Assembly: GCF_018129005.1 (NCBI RefSeq)
Contig: NZ_JAAEDL010000014.1
Location: 1-64,000 of the forward strand
Source of the DNA: Neoroseomonas eburnea
Lineage (GTDB): Bacteria; Pseudomonadota; Alphaproteobacteria; Acetobacterales; Acetobacteraceae
DNA: 64,000 bases
Reading direction: 5' to 3'
Below the pieces are notes generated by a model. The model was not told the origin of the DNA and did no database searches. It saw nothing but the letters and a program-made list of their open reading frames with translations. The translations under genes were made by a program, and so were the position numbers. Shown in pieces: positions 20,138 through 30,598 of this stretch. Each line of letters opens with the position of its first letter. The stretch's first letter is position 1.

Positions 20138-20533
20138 ATGCGCATCGCCTGCCCTTCCTGCTCAACCGAATATGATGTGCCGGACCGGCTGCTCGCCGGG
20201 GCCGCGCGTACGTTGCGCTGTTCGCGCTGCGCGGCGGTGTTCCCGCTGCCGCATGCGGAACCGCCCGCCGCCGAGGCGCCTCGGCCGCCGCCAGCTCTGC
20301 CGTCCCCGGCGCGCGACGCCGAACCCGCGCCGACGGCGGTCCCGCTGCCGCCCATGGGGCCACGGCCACCGATCGCCGCCGAGCCGAAGACGGATCGCGC
20401 GCTGATCAGGGCCTGGGTGGCGTCGCTGGTCGTCGTGGTGGGCGCCGCGGTCGCACTGGTGATGTTCCGCAGCTCGGTCATGACGGCGTGGCCGCCGGCG
20501 ACGCGCCTCTTCGGCGCGATCGGGCTTGGCTGA
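20138..20533 (+). CDS. Zinc-ribbon (MJ0042-type) membrane protein
   Basis: A 131-residue protein: an N-terminal four-cysteine zinc ribbon (MRIACPSCSTEYDVPD and LRCSRCAAVFPLP), a Pro/Ala-rich linker of about 45 residues, and one membrane helix (WVASLVVVVGAAVALVMF). This MJ0042/zinc-ribbon-5 architecture is common beside ftsEX in Alphaproteobacteria; function unknown. It is divergent from ftsE and ends 24 bases before the Zur-like palindrome, so its transcript would stop near there. Confidence 0.85.
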   Translation: MRIACPSCSTEYDVPDRLLAGAARTLRCSRCAAVFPLPHAEPPAAEAPRPPPALPSPARDAEPAPTAVPLPPMGPRPPIAAEPKTDRALIRAWVASLVVVVGAAVALVMFRSSVMTAWPPATRLFGAIGLG

Positions 20534-20556
20534 AGAGGGGGGGTTTTGGCGGGGCT

Positions 20557-20586
20557 GAGAATGCAATATTATAACATTGCATTCTC
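20557..20586. promoter_or_regulatory. Zur-type operator (30-base palindrome)
   Basis: Perfect 11-base arms GAGAATGCAAT and ATTGCATTCTC flank an ATTATAAC centre that is itself symmetric in TTATAA; one base pair breaks full symmetry. Shape and AT-rich centre fit alphaproteobacterial Zur boxes (G-AATG-TATA-CATT-C type). It lies 16 bases before the start of a DUF1826/COG0523 pair, a typical Zur regulon. It stands out strongly from the GC-rich surroundings. Confidence 0.8.
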
Positions 20587-20602
20587 TCCTGGAGCCTGCC
20601 GC

Positions 20603-21234
20603 ATGTCCTTTCTCTGCGAGGTGTTTCCGCCCGACTCCGGGCCGACCTGGGTGGGCACGGCCGCCTGCGCCACCGCAAGCGACGATCAGGCAGTGCTGCT
20701 CGAGATCCTGCGCCCCGAGGTCGCCCTCGCCCTCTGGCTGCGACCGGAGCCGGCGGGGTGGCGCCGGCTGACCGCGCCGCTGCTGGCCGCCGCCCCCTTC
20801 CGCGCTGCCCGCGAGGACAGCCCCAAGGCGGCCGTGGACGGCGTGCTCGCCGCGCTCGGCCTGCCTGTGCCGGTCGAGCTGGCGGCAGACATGACACTGC
20901 TCGCACGGATCTTCGCCTCCATGACCGGGCAGGACCGCGTGCGCGTCCGGCTGGATGGCGTGACGCATGATGCCTGCCGCCGCTTCCACACGGATGCGGT
21001 CGGGCTGCGCCTTCTCTGCACCTATCGCGGCGCCGGCACGCAATGGACGATGTGCGGGCCGGACTGTCGCACGCCACACCAGGCGCCGCCTTGCTCGGTG
21101 GCGCTGCTCAAGGGCAGCCGCCACGACCCGCCACCGCCCACCGGCTGCCTGCACCGCTCTCCGCCGGTCTCCCGCCTGCCCGAACCGCGGCGGGCACGGC
21201 TCCTGCTCTGCATCGACGAAGCCGGGATCTTCCA

Positions 21235-21238
<4 letters not shown>
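20603..21238 (+). CDS. DUF1826 domain-containing protein
   Basis: A 211-residue cytoplasmic protein of the DUF1826 family, function unknown, which is found with COG0523 GTPases in zinc-controlled operons. Conserved parts are [39 protein letters not shown], and the C-terminal [21 protein letters not shown]; His and Cys in CRRFHTD and THDAC could bind metal. The start at 20603 has GGAG eight bases upstream. An earlier in-frame ATG falls inside the operator and is rejected. ATGA overlap with the GTPase gene. Confidence 0.85.
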
Positions 21239-22437
<1,199 letters not shown>

Positions 22438-22751
22438 GTTAGGTTAGGGGCGCCTCGCCGGCGGCATGCAGGCCGAAGGGGCTTTGCCCCTCCGGGCCAC
22501 CCCACCAAAGGCCGAAAGGCCTTTGGGAACCATTGCCTGGTGCTGGGCACCGCTGGTGTTCCGGCGCGCGCGGGCGCGGGTTTCGGCACCAATCCCAACC
22601 GCAGAGCGCGGCGCCGGATGGTGGTTTCGAGAAGCCGTTCGGCCGATCAGGGCCGGTTCAGATGCAAGGCATCGGCAATGGGAACCCGCGGCGGAGTGGC
22701 CTCTGGAGGAGCGCGCCCCTCCGACTTTCCTCCGCCCCCAGGGCCCCGGCA
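22438..22751. repeat. Intergenic repeat family A
   Basis: No gene is seen in this 314-base gap. The clear repeat arm is about 22471-22535: a GGGGCTTTGCCCC hairpin, then CCGGGCCACCCCACCAAAGG and GGCCGAAAGGCC. It is the reverse complement of the arm at 484-540. A weaker opposite arm near 22705-22740 contains GAGGAGCGCGCCCCTCC. The first arm starts 34 bases after the GTPase stop and may end that transcript. Confidence 0.65.
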
Positions 22752-23726
22752 TCAGGGCAGGAGAACGGTGCTGCCGGTCGTCTGACGCGCTTCAAGCGCG
22801 CGATGGGCGTCTGCCGCGTCCTTCAGCGCGAAGGTCTGGTTGACACGGATCTTCACGGCGCCGGAACCGACCACCTCGAAAAGGTCGTTGGCGCGGTCGA
22901 TCAGATCCTCGCGCTTCGCGGTGTAGGTCGCGAGCGTGGGGCGCGTGACATAGAGCGAACCCTTGGCCGCCAGGATGCCGAGGTCGGGGATCGCCACCGG
23001 GCCCGAGGCATTGCCGTAGGACACCATCATCCCGAAGGGCGCCAGGCAATCGAGCGAGGTATTGAAGGTGTCACGCCCGACGCTGTCGAAGACCACGGGC
23101 AGCATGGCGCCGCCGGTGATGTCCTTCACCCGGGCCGGCACGTCGTCCTTTGTCAGCAGCACGTGAGCGGCGCCATGGGCCTTGGCCAGCGCGGCCTTCT
23201 CCTCGGTGCTGACCACACCGATCACGGTGCAGCCGAGGTGCTTCAGCCACTGGCACATGATCAGGCCGACACCGCCGGCCGCCGCATGCACCAGCACCGT
23301 CTGGCCAGACTGCACCGGGTAGCACTTCTTGATGAGGAAGGCAGCGGTCATGCCCTGCAGCATCATCGCGGCGCCCTGCTCGAAGGGAATGGCTTCGGGC
23401 AGCTTCACCAGGCGGTCGGCCTTGATGCAGCGCGCCTCGGCATAGGCACCGATCGGGGCGGTGGCATAGGCGACCCGGTCGCCCGGCGCGACCTCGGTGA
23501 CGCCTTCGCCGACCGCCTCGACGATGCCCGAACCCTCCATGCCGATGATCGCGGGCAGGGAGGGCGCCTTGTAGAGGCCGGTGCGGAAATAGACGTCGAT
23601 GAAATTCAGGCCGACGGCCTTGTGGCGGACCAGCGCCTCCCCGGGCTTGGGCGCGGGGAGGGGGATGTCCTCCCAGACCATCTTCTCGGGGCCGCCGGTC
23701 TCGTGGATGCGGATGGCGTGGGTCAT
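22752..23726 (-). CDS. qor: NADPH:quinone oxidoreductase (zeta-crystallin family)
   Basis: A 324-residue medium-chain dehydrogenase/reductase without the catalytic zinc ligands. Family marks are GLNFIDVYFRTGLYKAPSLP, GMEGSGIVEAVGEGV, and the NADPH-binding VLVHAAAGGVGLIMCQWLKH. It would reduce quinones or related electrophiles by one electron. It overlaps the alkyltransferase gene upstream (ATGA), so both are co-transcribed. The physiological substrate is not evident. Confidence 0.92.
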   Translation of the reverse strand: MTHAIRIHETGGPEKMVWEDIPLPAPKPGEALVRHKAVGLNFIDVYFRTGLYKAPSLPAIIGMEGSGIVEAVGEGVTEVAPGDRVAYATAPIGAYAEARCIKADRLVKLPEAIPFEQGAAMMLQGMTAAFLIKKCYPVQSGQTVLVHAAAGGVGLIMCQWLKHLGCTVIGVVSTEEKAALAKAHGAAHVLLTKDDVPARVKDITGGAMLPVVFDSVGRDTFNTSLDCLAPFGMMVSYGNASGPVAIPDLGILAAKGSLYVTRPTLATYTAKREDLIDRANDLFEVVGSGAVKIRVNQTFALKDAADAHRALEARQTTGSTVLLP

Positions 23727-24235
23727 GAAGTCCTGGTCCGTCGCTTGGCCCGCGTGCTGGCGGCCGTGAAGAGTGGCCCGTCCCCCAGCGCCCGGCGCTC
23801 GAGGTCGAGGAGATACCGCTTGGTAGCCTCTCCCTCGCCGCCCGAATAGCCGCCGAGGGAGCCGTCCGCCGCCACCACCCGGTGGCAGGGAATCAGGATC
23901 GGGATGGGGTTGGCACCGTTGGCCTGGCCAATGGCGCGCGGGGCGCGGCAGCCGACCTGCTTCGCGATATCGAGGTAGGAACGCGTCTCGCCGGACGGGA
24001 TGGTGCAGAGCGCATCCCAGACCTTGCGCTGGAACGCCGTACCATGCGGGGCGAGGGGGAGATCGAATTCGGCCCGCGCCCCGTCGAAATAGTCGTGAAG
24101 CTGGTCCCGCGCCTGCCGGAGCAGCGGAGTCTCGACCTGGTCTCGCCCACGACCCCAGTCGAGGGCGACGATGGCGCCGTCCTCCTCTGAAACAGTGAGG
24201 TCGCCGAGCGGTGTGTGGAGGGATAGCTGCGGCAT
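23723..24235 (-). CDS. ogt: Methylated-DNA--protein-cysteine methyltransferase
   Basis: A 170-residue suicide repair protein that removes alkyl groups from O6-alkylguanine. The acceptor site IPCHRVVAADGSLGGYSGGE and the helix-turn-helix part TRSYLDIAKQVGCRAPRAIG are intact. It has no Ada N-terminal domain. The C-terminal 20 residues are basic (STRAKRRTRTS). The start MPQLSL was chosen over one six codons upstream. First gene of the ogt-qor pair, divergent from the ferredoxin. Confidence 0.93.
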   Translation of the reverse strand: MPQLSLHTPLGDLTVSEEDGAIVALDWGRGRDQVETPLLRQARDQLHDYFDGARAEFDLPLAPHGTAFQRKVWDALCTIPSGETRSYLDIAKQVGCRAPRAIGQANGANPIPILIPCHRVVAADGSLGGYSGGEGEATKRYLLDLERRALGDGPLFTAASTRAKRRTRTS

Positions 24236-24374
24236 CGGTCGGCGACACCACACCGGGCCGCGGGTCCCGTCAAGCGCGGCGGCCGTTGGTGTTCATTCCC
24301 GCGCATGGGTGCGTCTTGGAGCGGCAGGGCACGGCCGCTACATGCTGCCGCAGCCTGCATCCGGAGCCGCCCGC

Positions 24375-24728
24375 GTGACCGACGCCGACCCGCCGCTCTT
24401 CTACGCCGCACACGTCTTCGTCTGCACCAACCGGCGGCCCGACAACCATCCGCGCGGCTGCTGCGCGGCACGCGGGTCCGAGAAGCTGCGCGACTACATG
24501 AAGGCGCGCGCGAAGGAGCTGAAGATCCCGAACATCCGCGTCAACAGCGCCGGCTGCCTGGAACGCTGCGAATTCGGCCCGGCGATGGTCATCTACCCGG
24601 AGGGGATCTGGTACCGGCCGACCAACGTCGATGACGTGGAGGAGATCCTGCAGGTCCACGTCATCGGCGGGGGGCGGGTCAGGCGGTTGATGCTGACCGA
24701 GAAGGACGTGGTGCCGGCGAAGGGGTAA
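24375..24728 (+). CDS. Thioredoxin-like [2Fe-2S] ferredoxin
   Basis: A 117-residue ferredoxin of the thioredoxin-like (Shethna/NuoE-type) family. HVFVCTNRR is followed by a CC pair in NHPRGCCAARG and two further cysteines in NSAGCLERCEFGPAM that ligate the cluster. GTG start; the Val-Thr-Asp opening precedes conserved strand one. The partner enzyme is not indicated by neighbours. The gene ends three bases before a parS-like site. Confidence 0.88.
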   Translation: MTDADPPLFYAAHVFVCTNRRPDNHPRGCCAARGSEKLRDYMKARAKELKIPNIRVNSAGCLERCEFGPAMVIYPEGIWYRPTNVDDVEEILQVHVIGGGRVRRLMLTEKDVVPAKG

Positions 24729-24731
24729 GGG

Positions 24732-24747
24732 TGTTTCACGTGGAACA
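24732..24747. promoter_or_regulatory. parS-like centromere site 1
   Basis: TGTTTCACGTGGAACA is a 16-base palindrome with one asymmetric pair and matches the ParB target TGTTNCACGTGNAACA exactly. It is intergenic, between the ferredoxin and mnmE genes, about 4 kb from parA. Confidence 0.85.
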
Positions 24748-24753
24748 GAAGGT

Positions 24754-24773
24754 CGGGGGAGAGAACTCCCCCG
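24754..24773. terminator. Repeat family B hairpin before mnmE
   Basis: Perfect arms CGGGGGAG and CTCCCCCG around AGAA, followed by AACCCCCTCCTTCTTC. The same unit, inverted, follows mnmE. It probably ends ferredoxin transcription. Confidence 0.6.
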
Positions 24774-24825
24774 AACCCCCTCCTTCTTCTGGCCGGGCAC
24801 CCGGCCATCGGCCAGGTGCGACGCA

Positions 24826-26145
24826 ATGACCGCGGCCGACACCATCTTCGCACTGGCAAGCGGCGGCGGACGCGGCGCCATCGCCGTGCTGCGCGTCTCC
24901 GGAGCGGAGAGTCGGGGCATCATCGCCCGGCTGGCCGGCGGGCTGCCCACCGCGCGAATGGCAAGCCTGCGATGGCTGCGGGACCCCACCACCGGCGACG
25001 CATTGGACCAGGCCCTGGTGCTCTGGTTCCCCGGGCCAAAATCCTACACGGGGGAGGATTCGGCCGAACTGCACCTGCATGGCGGGCCGGCAGTCATCGC
25101 CGCGGTGGGCGGCGCCCTGGCGGCGCTGGGGGCTCGGCCGGCGGAGGCGGGGGAATTCACCCGCCGCGCCTTCCTGAACGGCCGGTTGGACCTGACAGCC
25201 GCCGAGGGGATCGCCGACCTGATCGCGGCCGAGACAGAAGCACAGCGGCGGCAGGCTCTGCGCCAGGCGGATGGCGCGCTGGCGAAGCTCTATGGCGCCT
25301 GGTCGGAACGGCTGACCCGGCTGCTGGCGCACCAGGAAGCGGCGATCGAATTCGCCGAGGACGACCTGCCGACCGACCTCGGCGACCGGGCGCGCGACGG
25401 CGCCGCGACGCTCCGGGCCGAAATCGTCGCGCACCTGGCCGATGGCGGACGGGGAGAGCGGCTGCGGGAAGGCGTGCTGGTCGCGATCCTGGGCGCGCCG
25501 AATGCGGGGAAGTCGTCCCTGCTGAACGCCCTGGCGGGACGGGATGCGGCGATCGTCTCCGCCCGCGCCGGCACGACGCGGGACGTGGTGGAGGTGCGGC
25601 TGGCGCTCGCCGGCGTGCCGGTGACGCTGGCCGATACCGCCGGGCTCCGCGAGGCAGCCGACGAAATCGAGCAGGAAGGCATCCGCCGCGCCCACCGGCG
25701 GGCGGAGGAGGCCGACCTGGTGCTGGCCGTCTTCGCCGCCGATACCGCGCCGGACGCGGAGACCCTGGCCTGGGTGACACCCGGCGCGGTGGTACTGGCA
25801 AACAAGGTCGACCTGGCCCCGGCTCCGGGAAAGATCGGCGGCGTGGCGCCCTTGCCTGTTTCCGCGCGGACCGGCGCCGGACTCGAGGCGCTGCGCACGC
25901 GGCTGGAGGCGGAAGCCCGGCGCCTCGCCGGCGCGGCCGATGCCGCCGTCCTGACCCGGCCGCGGCATCGTGCGGCGCTGACCGAGGCCTCGGCCTGGCT
26001 CGCCGAAGCGGAGACCGCGCTGCTGCCCGAACTGGCGTCGGAGGCGCTCCGCGCCGCCCTTCGCGCCCTTGGCCGCCTGACCGGCCGGGTCGGCGTCGAG
26101 GACGTCCTCGACGTCATCTTCCGCGACTTCTGCATCGGCAAATAG
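24826..26145 (+). CDS. mnmE: tRNA modification GTPase MnmE
   Basis: A 439-residue GTPase that works with MnmG to install carboxymethylaminomethyl or related groups on wobble uridine 34 of tRNA. Three parts are visible: an N-terminal folate-binding domain ([20 protein letters not shown]), a helical domain, and an inserted G domain with [16 protein letters not shown], the Asn providing the potassium site, plus DTAGLR and NKVD. The C-terminus FCIGK carries the catalytic-domain cysteine. It precedes mnmG by 91 bases, which hold a repeat hairpin. Confidence 0.96.
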   Translation: MTAADTIFALASGGGRGAIAVLRVSGAESRGIIARLAGGLPTARMASLRWLRDPTTGDALDQALVLWFPGPKSYTGEDSAELHLHGGPAVIAAVGGALAALGARPAEAGEFTRRAFLNGRLDLTAAEGIADLIAAETEAQRRQALRQADGALAKLYGAWSERLTRLLAHQEAAIEFAEDDLPTDLGDRARDGAATLRAEIVAHLADGGRGERLREGVLVAILGAPNAGKSSLLNALAGRDAAIVSARAGTTRDVVEVRLALAGVPVTLADTAGLREAADEIEQEGIRRAHRRAEEADLVLAVFAADTAPDAETLAWVTPGAVVLANKVDLAPAPGKIGGVAPLPVSARTGAGLEALRTRLEAEARRLAGAADAAVLTRPRHRAALTEASAWLAEAETALLPELASEALRAALRALGRLTGRVGVEDVLDVIFRDFCIGK

Positions 26146-26184
26146 CCCGTCTGCGAAGGCGGAGTCGCAAAGAAGGAGGGGGTT

Positions 26185-26208
26185 CGCGGGGGAGTTCTCT
26201 CCCCCGCG
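26185..26208. terminator. Repeat family B hairpin after mnmE (inverted copy)
   Basis: Perfect ten-base arms CGCGGGGGAG and CTCCCCCGCG around TTCT, preceded by AAAGAAGGAGGGGG. It is the inverted counterpart of the unit at 24754. With the mnmG start only 28 bases away it could attenuate rather than end transcription. Confidence 0.55.
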
Positions 26209-26236
26209 CCTTCCGTCTGCCTTATACCGCCGCACC

Positions 26237-28105
26237 ATGGATTTCATCTTCGATGTCGTCGTCGTCGGTGGCGGCCATGCCGGCTGCGAGGCTGCGGCCG
26301 CAGCCGCCCGCTGCGGCGCCCGCACCCTGCTGCTGACCCACAAGGTCGAGACCATCGGCGAGATGTCCTGCAACCCGGCGATCGGCGGCGTCGGCAAGGG
26401 CCATTTGGTGCGGGAGGTCGATGCCCTGGACGGCATCATGGCCCGTGCCGCCGATGCCGCCGCCATTCATGTGAAGATGCTGAACCGATCCAAGGGCCCG
26501 GCGGTGCGCGGACCGCGGGCGCAGGCTGACCGGAGGCTCTACCGCGCGGCAGTGCGGGGCCTGCTGGAAGCGCAGGACGGCCTCACCATCCTCGCCGCTG
26601 CCGCGGAGGGGATCGAAACCGCGCCGGACCGCGGGGTGGTGGCGGTCGTCACCGGCGACGGGCGGCGGATCGCCTGCGGGGCGCTGGTGGTGACGACCGG
26701 TACCTTCCTGCGCGGCGAGATCCATATCGGCGAGACGCGCATCCCCGCCGGCCGTGTCGGCGATGCGCCGGCGGTCGGGCTGGCCCTGGCCTTCGAGCGG
26801 CTGGGCCTGCCCTTGGCCCGCCTGAAGACCGGCACCCCGCCGCGGCTCGACGGCCGGACCATCGCCTGGGGGGAACTGGAGGCGCAGCCGGGCGATGACC
26901 CACCCGAGCCGCTTTCCTGGATGACCGAACGGATCACCAACCGCCAGGTCGTTTGCGGCATCACCACGACGACGCCCGAGACCCATGCGGTCATCCGCGC
27001 CAATCTCCATCACAGCGCCGTCTATGGCGGCCGCATCCAGGGGGTGGGCCCGCGCTATTGCCCCTCGATCGAGGACAAGGTCGTCCGCTTCGCCGATCGC
27101 GAACGCCACCAGGTCTTCCTGGAGCCCGAGGGGCTCGACGACGACACGGTCTATCCGAACGGCATCTCCACCAGCCTGCCGGAGGATGTGCAGGCGGCGA
27201 TGATCGCCTCCATGCCCGGGTTGCAGCGGGCGCGGATCGTCCGCCCCGGCTATGCGATCGAATACGACCATGTGGATCCTCGGGCACTGTCGCCGTCGCT
27301 TGAGGTCCGCGCCGTGCCACGGCTGTTCCTGGCCGGGCAGATCAACGGCACGACCGGCTACGAGGAAGCGGCGGCGCAGGGACTGATGGCCGGGCTGAAC
27401 GCGGCGCAGCGCGCTTCGGGGGGCGCACCGGATCGGGTGCTGACGCGCGGCGAGGCCTATATCGGCGTGCTGGCGGACGACCTGACACTGCACGGCGTGT
27501 CGGAGCCTTACCGCATGCTGACCGCGCGGGCGGAGCATCGGCTGGTGTTGCGGGCCGACAATGCCGGGCTGCGCCTGACCGGGAAGGGCATCGCCTGGGG
27601 TTGCGTGGGGCCCGCACGATCCGCCCGCCATCGGGCCTTTGCCGCGGCGCTGGCGGATGCCCTGGCCCGTGCACGGTCGGACGGCACGACACCGGCCGCC
27701 CTGGCCGCCGCCGGGATCGCCGTGAACCAGGACGGCAAGCGGCGTTCGGTACTGGAAGTGCTGGCGCTGCCCGGCATCGATGCGCCGGCGGTCGACGGCG
27801 TCTTTCCCTGGCTGCGGGACCTCGCCCCGGCGCTGCGCGCGCAGCTTGAGGCAGAGGCGCTCTACGCCCCCTATCTCCGGCGGCAGGAGGCGGAGATGCG
27901 CCTGCTCGAGCGGGAGGAGCGCATGCCCATCCCCGACCATCTCGATTTCGGCGCCGTCCCCGGCCTGTCCTCCGAGATGCGTCAGCGCCTGACAGCGGCG
28001 CGCCCGGCTACGTTGGGGTCGGCCGGGCGCCTGCCCGGAATCACGCCCGCCGCCATCGCGGCGTTGGCCGTCGCTCTCCGCCGGGACGGGGTGCGTTCCA
28101 CGTGA
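26237..28105 (+). CDS. mnmG: tRNA uridine-5-carboxymethylaminomethyl modification enzyme MnmG
   Basis: A 622-residue FAD/NADH protein, the partner of MnmE in wobble-uridine modification. The FAD motif is [20 protein letters not shown], followed by the family signature [20 protein letters not shown], and [14 protein letters not shown] with a conserved cysteine. Further marks are [16 protein letters not shown] and the C-terminal tRNA-binding helical domain. Its last codons form part of a parS-like site, and the stop overlaps the GTG start of rsmG by four bases. Confidence 0.96.
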   Translation: MDFIFDVVVVGGGHAGCEAAAAAARCGARTLLLTHKVETIGEMSCNPAIGGVGKGHLVREVDALDGIMARAADAAAIHVKMLNRSKGPAVRGPRAQADRRLYRAAVRGLLEAQDGLTILAAAAEGIETAPDRGVVAVVTGDGRRIACGALVVTTGTFLRGEIHIGETRIPAGRVGDAPAVGLALAFERLGLPLARLKTGTPPRLDGRTIAWGELEAQPGDDPPEPLSWMTERITNRQVVCGITTTTPETHAVIRANLHHSAVYGGRIQGVGPRYCPSIEDKVVRFADRERHQVFLEPEGLDDDTVYPNGISTSLPEDVQAAMIASMPGLQRARIVRPGYAIEYDHVDPRALSPSLEVRAVPRLFLAGQINGTTGYEEAAAQGLMAGLNAAQRASGGAPDRVLTRGEAYIGVLADDLTLHGVSEPYRMLTARAEHRLVLRADNAGLRLTGKGIAWGCVGPARSARHRAFAAALADALARARSDGTTPAALAAAGIAVNQDGKRRSVLEVLALPGIDAPAVDGVFPWLRDLAPALRAQLEAEALYAPYLRRQEAEMRLLEREERMPIPDHLDFGAVPGLSSEMRQRLTAARPATLGSAGRLPGITPAAIAALAVALRRDGVRST

Positions 28106-28109
28106 AACA
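28094..28109. promoter_or_regulatory. parS-like centromere site 2, inside the mnmG/rsmG junction
   Basis: CGTTCCACGTGAAACA differs from the canonical parS TGTTCCACGTGAAACA only in its first base. It covers the last four codons of mnmG including the stop, and the start of rsmG (GTG at 28102). It lies about 600 bases from parA. Confidence 0.85.
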
Positions 28110-28710
28110 CCCCATCCCGCCCGTGGGGCCGGATCCGGCGCGGGAGGCGCTGCTCGCCGCCTATCGCGACCTGTTGCTGCGCTGGAACGCGACGATCAAC
28201 CTCGTGGCGGCGAAGACGGCCGCCGACATCGATCGCCGGCACATCGCGGACAGCCTGCAGCTTCTGCCGCTGCTGCCGACCGAAGGCCCGATCGCGGACC
28301 TCGGTTCCGGGGCCGGCCTGCCGGGGCTGGTACTCGCCGCCGCCATGCCGGAGCGCGAAATCCACCTTGTCGAGTCGGACAAGCGCAAGGCCGCCTTCCT
28401 GATCGAGGCCGCCGGCACGCTGAAGCTGACGAAAGTGAAAGTGCATGCGACACGCATCGAGCAGGCCGCCCTCCCGCCGCTCGCCGCAGTCACGGCGCGG
28501 GCACTTGCGCCGCTCGCCGCACTCCTCGTCCATGCCGCGGAGTTCCTCGCCCCCGGTGGCATCGCCATCTTCCCGAAGGGCCGCACGGCCGAGCAGGAGT
28601 TGACGAGCGCCGCCGCGGACTGGCACTTCACCGTGGAGCGGTTCGCAAGCCGCACGGACCCCGAGGCCACCATCCTTCGCCTGAGCGAGATCAGCCGTGC
28701 CGGCCATTGA
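28102..28710 (+). CDS. rsmG: 16S rRNA (guanine(527)-N7)-methyltransferase
   Basis: A 202-residue SAM-dependent enzyme that methylates G527 of 16S rRNA. The SAM motif is [20 protein letters not shown], followed by [28 protein letters not shown] near the N-terminus is typical. GTG start overlapping mnmG; the 3' end overlaps the parA start by 14 bases. Position between mnmG and parA is conserved in many bacteria. Confidence 0.95.
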   Translation: MKHPIPPVGPDPAREALLAAYRDLLLRWNATINLVAAKTAADIDRRHIADSLQLLPLLPTEGPIADLGSGAGLPGLVLAAAMPEREIHLVESDKRKAAFLIEAAGTLKLTKVKVHATRIEQAALPPLAAVTARALAPLAALLVHAAEFLAPGGIAIFPKGRTAEQELTSAAADWHFTVERFASRTDPEATILRLSEISRAGH

Positions 28711-29509
28711 GCGCGCGCATCCCCGCATCATCGCCCTCGCCAACCAAAAGGGCGGCGTCGGCAAGACCACGACTGCCATCAACCTCGGCACGGCGCTGGC
28801 CGCCAAGCGCCGCGTCCTGCTCATCGACATGGACCCGCAGGGCAACGCCTCTACCGGCCTCGGCATCTCCCGCCAGGACCGCGGCGCCGGATCCTACGCG
28901 CTGCTCACCGGGGAACGGCGCCTGGCGGAGCTGCTGCGGCCGACGAAGATCCCGAACCTCACCCTCCTGCCGGCCGACCCGGAACTCGCCGGCGCGGAGA
29001 TCGAACTCGTCGGCCTCGAGCACCGCGAACGCCGCCTGCGCGAGGCGCTGGAAACCCAGGCGGACGCCCTTGCGGGCATCGAGATCATCCTGATCGACTG
29101 CCCGCCCTCGCTCGGCCTGCTGACGCTGAATGCCCTGGTCGCGGCGAACGCCGTCCTGGTGCCGCTACAGACCGAATTCTTCGCCCTCGAAGGCGTCTCC
29201 CAGATCACCCGCACGGTGGACCGGGTAAAGCGCGTGCTGAACCCGACGCTTGAACTCGAAGGCATCGTGCTGACGATGTTCGATCGGCGGAACAACCTCT
29301 CGGAGCTCGTCGCCGCCGACGTTCGCGCCTTTTTCGGGGACAAGGTCTACACGACCATCATCCCGCGCAATGTCCGCATCTCGGAAGCACCGTCCCACGG
29401 GCTGCCGGTGATCCTCTACGACCACCGCTCCGCCGGCGCGCAGGCCTATGTGGACCTGGCAGCCGAACTGCTGCGGCGCGAACGCAAGGCGAGGAAATCC
29501 GCCGCATGA
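28697..29509 (+). CDS. parA: Chromosome partitioning ATPase ParA
   Basis: A 270-residue Walker-type partition ATPase. The deviant P-loop is IIALANQKGGVGKTTTAINL, Walker A' LLIDMDPQGNAS, and Walker B IILIDCPPSLGLLTLNAL. With ParB bound at parS it moves newly copied origins to the cell poles. A GTG start is used, ahead of about ten residues before the conserved fold. ATGA overlap with parB. The absence of a long N-terminal DNA-binding domain marks the chromosomal (type Ib-like) form. Confidence 0.96.
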   Translation: MPAIERAHPRIIALANQKGGVGKTTTAINLGTALAAKRRVLLIDMDPQGNASTGLGISRQDRGAGSYALLTGERRLAELLRPTKIPNLTLLPADPELAGAEIELVGLEHRERRLREALETQADALAGIEIILIDCPPSLGLLTLNALVAANAVLVPLQTEFFALEGVSQITRTVDRVKRVLNPTLELEGIVLTMFDRRNNLSELVAADVRAFFGDKVYTTIIPRNVRISEAPSHGLPVILYDHRSAGAQAYVDLAAELLRRERKARKSAA

Positions 29510-30360
29510 AGAAGCCCGCGCGGCTCGGCATGGGCCTCTCCGCCCTGATGGGCGACAACCAGGCTCCGGCGACGACGGCAAATGCTGCGCCGCGCACGCT
29601 GCCGATCGAGGCACTCGAACCCGGCCCATTCCAGGCCCGCTCCACGCCCGACCCGGCCGGGCTCGCCGAGCTCGCGGCCTCCATCCAGGAACACGGCATC
29701 CTTCAGCCGATCCTCGTGCGGCCCAAGCCGGGTGCGACAGGGCGCTTCGAGATCCTCGGCGGGGAACGCCGCTGGCGCGCCGCACAGCAGGCGAAGCTGC
29801 ACGACGTGCCGGTCGTCATCCGCGACCTCGACGATCGCGCCGCCATGGCCGCCGGCCTGGTCGAGAACCTCCAGCGCGAGGACCTCAACGCCCTCGAGGA
29901 AGCCGAAGGCTACTCCCGGCTGATCGAGGAATTCGGCCTCAAGCACGAAGGCCTCGGCCAGGCCGTCGGCAAATCCCGCAGCCATGTCGCCAACACCCTC
30001 CGCCTGCTTAACCTGCCGGCACGCGTTCGGGAGATGCTGCGGCAGGGGACACTCTCCGCCGGCCACGCGCGCGCCCTGCTCGGCGCGGATGATCCGGAGA
30101 AGCTCGCCATGCTCGTCGCAGTGCGCGGGCTGTCAGTGCGGCAGACGGAGGCGCTGGCAGCGGCCCAGCCGCGCGATCCCACGACACGGCGCGCTGCCCG
30201 GCAGGACCCCGACACGGCAGCACTGGAACGGCGGCTGACGGAACGGATCGGGCTCAAGGTCGCGATCAAGGCCACCGGAAAAGGGGGGCAGGTCACGATC
30301 GCCTACCGAGACCTCGACCAGCTCGACGGGGTGCTCAAACTGCTCGATCCCGAAGGGTGA
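29506..30360 (+). CDS. parB: Chromosome partitioning protein ParB
   Basis: A 284-residue CTP-dependent DNA clamp that loads at parS. The N-terminal CTPase region shows the family motifs GILQPILVRPK and GGERRWRAAQQAKL, with ENLQREDLNALEEAEGYSRL; the helix-turn-helix follows in GKSRSHVANTLRLLNLP. A C-terminal dimerisation domain ends LDQLDGVLKLLDPEG. The N-terminus MKKPARLGMGLSALMGD resembles the ParA-stimulating segment. Two parS-like sites lie within 5 kb upstream. Confidence 0.96.
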   Translation: MKKPARLGMGLSALMGDNQAPATTANAAPRTLPIEALEPGPFQARSTPDPAGLAELAASIQEHGILQPILVRPKPGATGRFEILGGERRWRAAQQAKLHDVPVVIRDLDDRAAMAAGLVENLQREDLNALEEAEGYSRLIEEFGLKHEGLGQAVGKSRSHVANTLRLLNLPARVREMLRQGTLSAGHARALLGADDPEKLAMLVAVRGLSVRQTEALAAAQPRDPTTRRAARQDPDTAALERRLTERIGLKVAIKATGKGGQVTIAYRDLDQLDGVLKLLDPEG

Positions 30361-30362
30361 TG

Positions 30363-30385
30363 CCGAGGGGGCGCCACCCCCTCGG
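30363..30385 (+). terminator. Hairpin downstream of parB (repeat family C)
   Basis: Arms CCGAGGGGG and CCCCCTCGG around CGCCA start two bases after the parB stop. The following sequence (GAAACTCAGCTTCCTGGACC) recurs after dnaQ near 51615. No T-run. Confidence 0.55.
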
Positions 30386-30537
30386 GCTCCCCCGCCAGGA
30401 AACTCAGCTTCCTGGACCTTCGGCAAGAGGGCCGTTCAGCCTCGTCAGAATCACTGACGAAGAATGGCAGATCCTCTGACGATCGCCGCGATCATGCCTG
30501 GCGATGCTCCGGGCCCTCAAGGCATGCCGCCGGTAGC

Positions 30538-30596
30538 GGTTTCCGAGGTCCTTTCGGCCCTCGGCGGGGTGGTCCGGAGGGGCGGCGCCCCTCCGC
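30538..30596. repeat. Intergenic repeat family A, right arm
   Basis: GGTTTCCGAGGTCCTTTCGG, then GGCGGGGTGGTCCGGAGGGG and a GGCGCCCCTCC hairpin half. It ends three bases from the holA stop between convergent parB and holA, so it may serve as a terminator for both. Confidence 0.6.
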
Positions 30597-30598
30597 CT

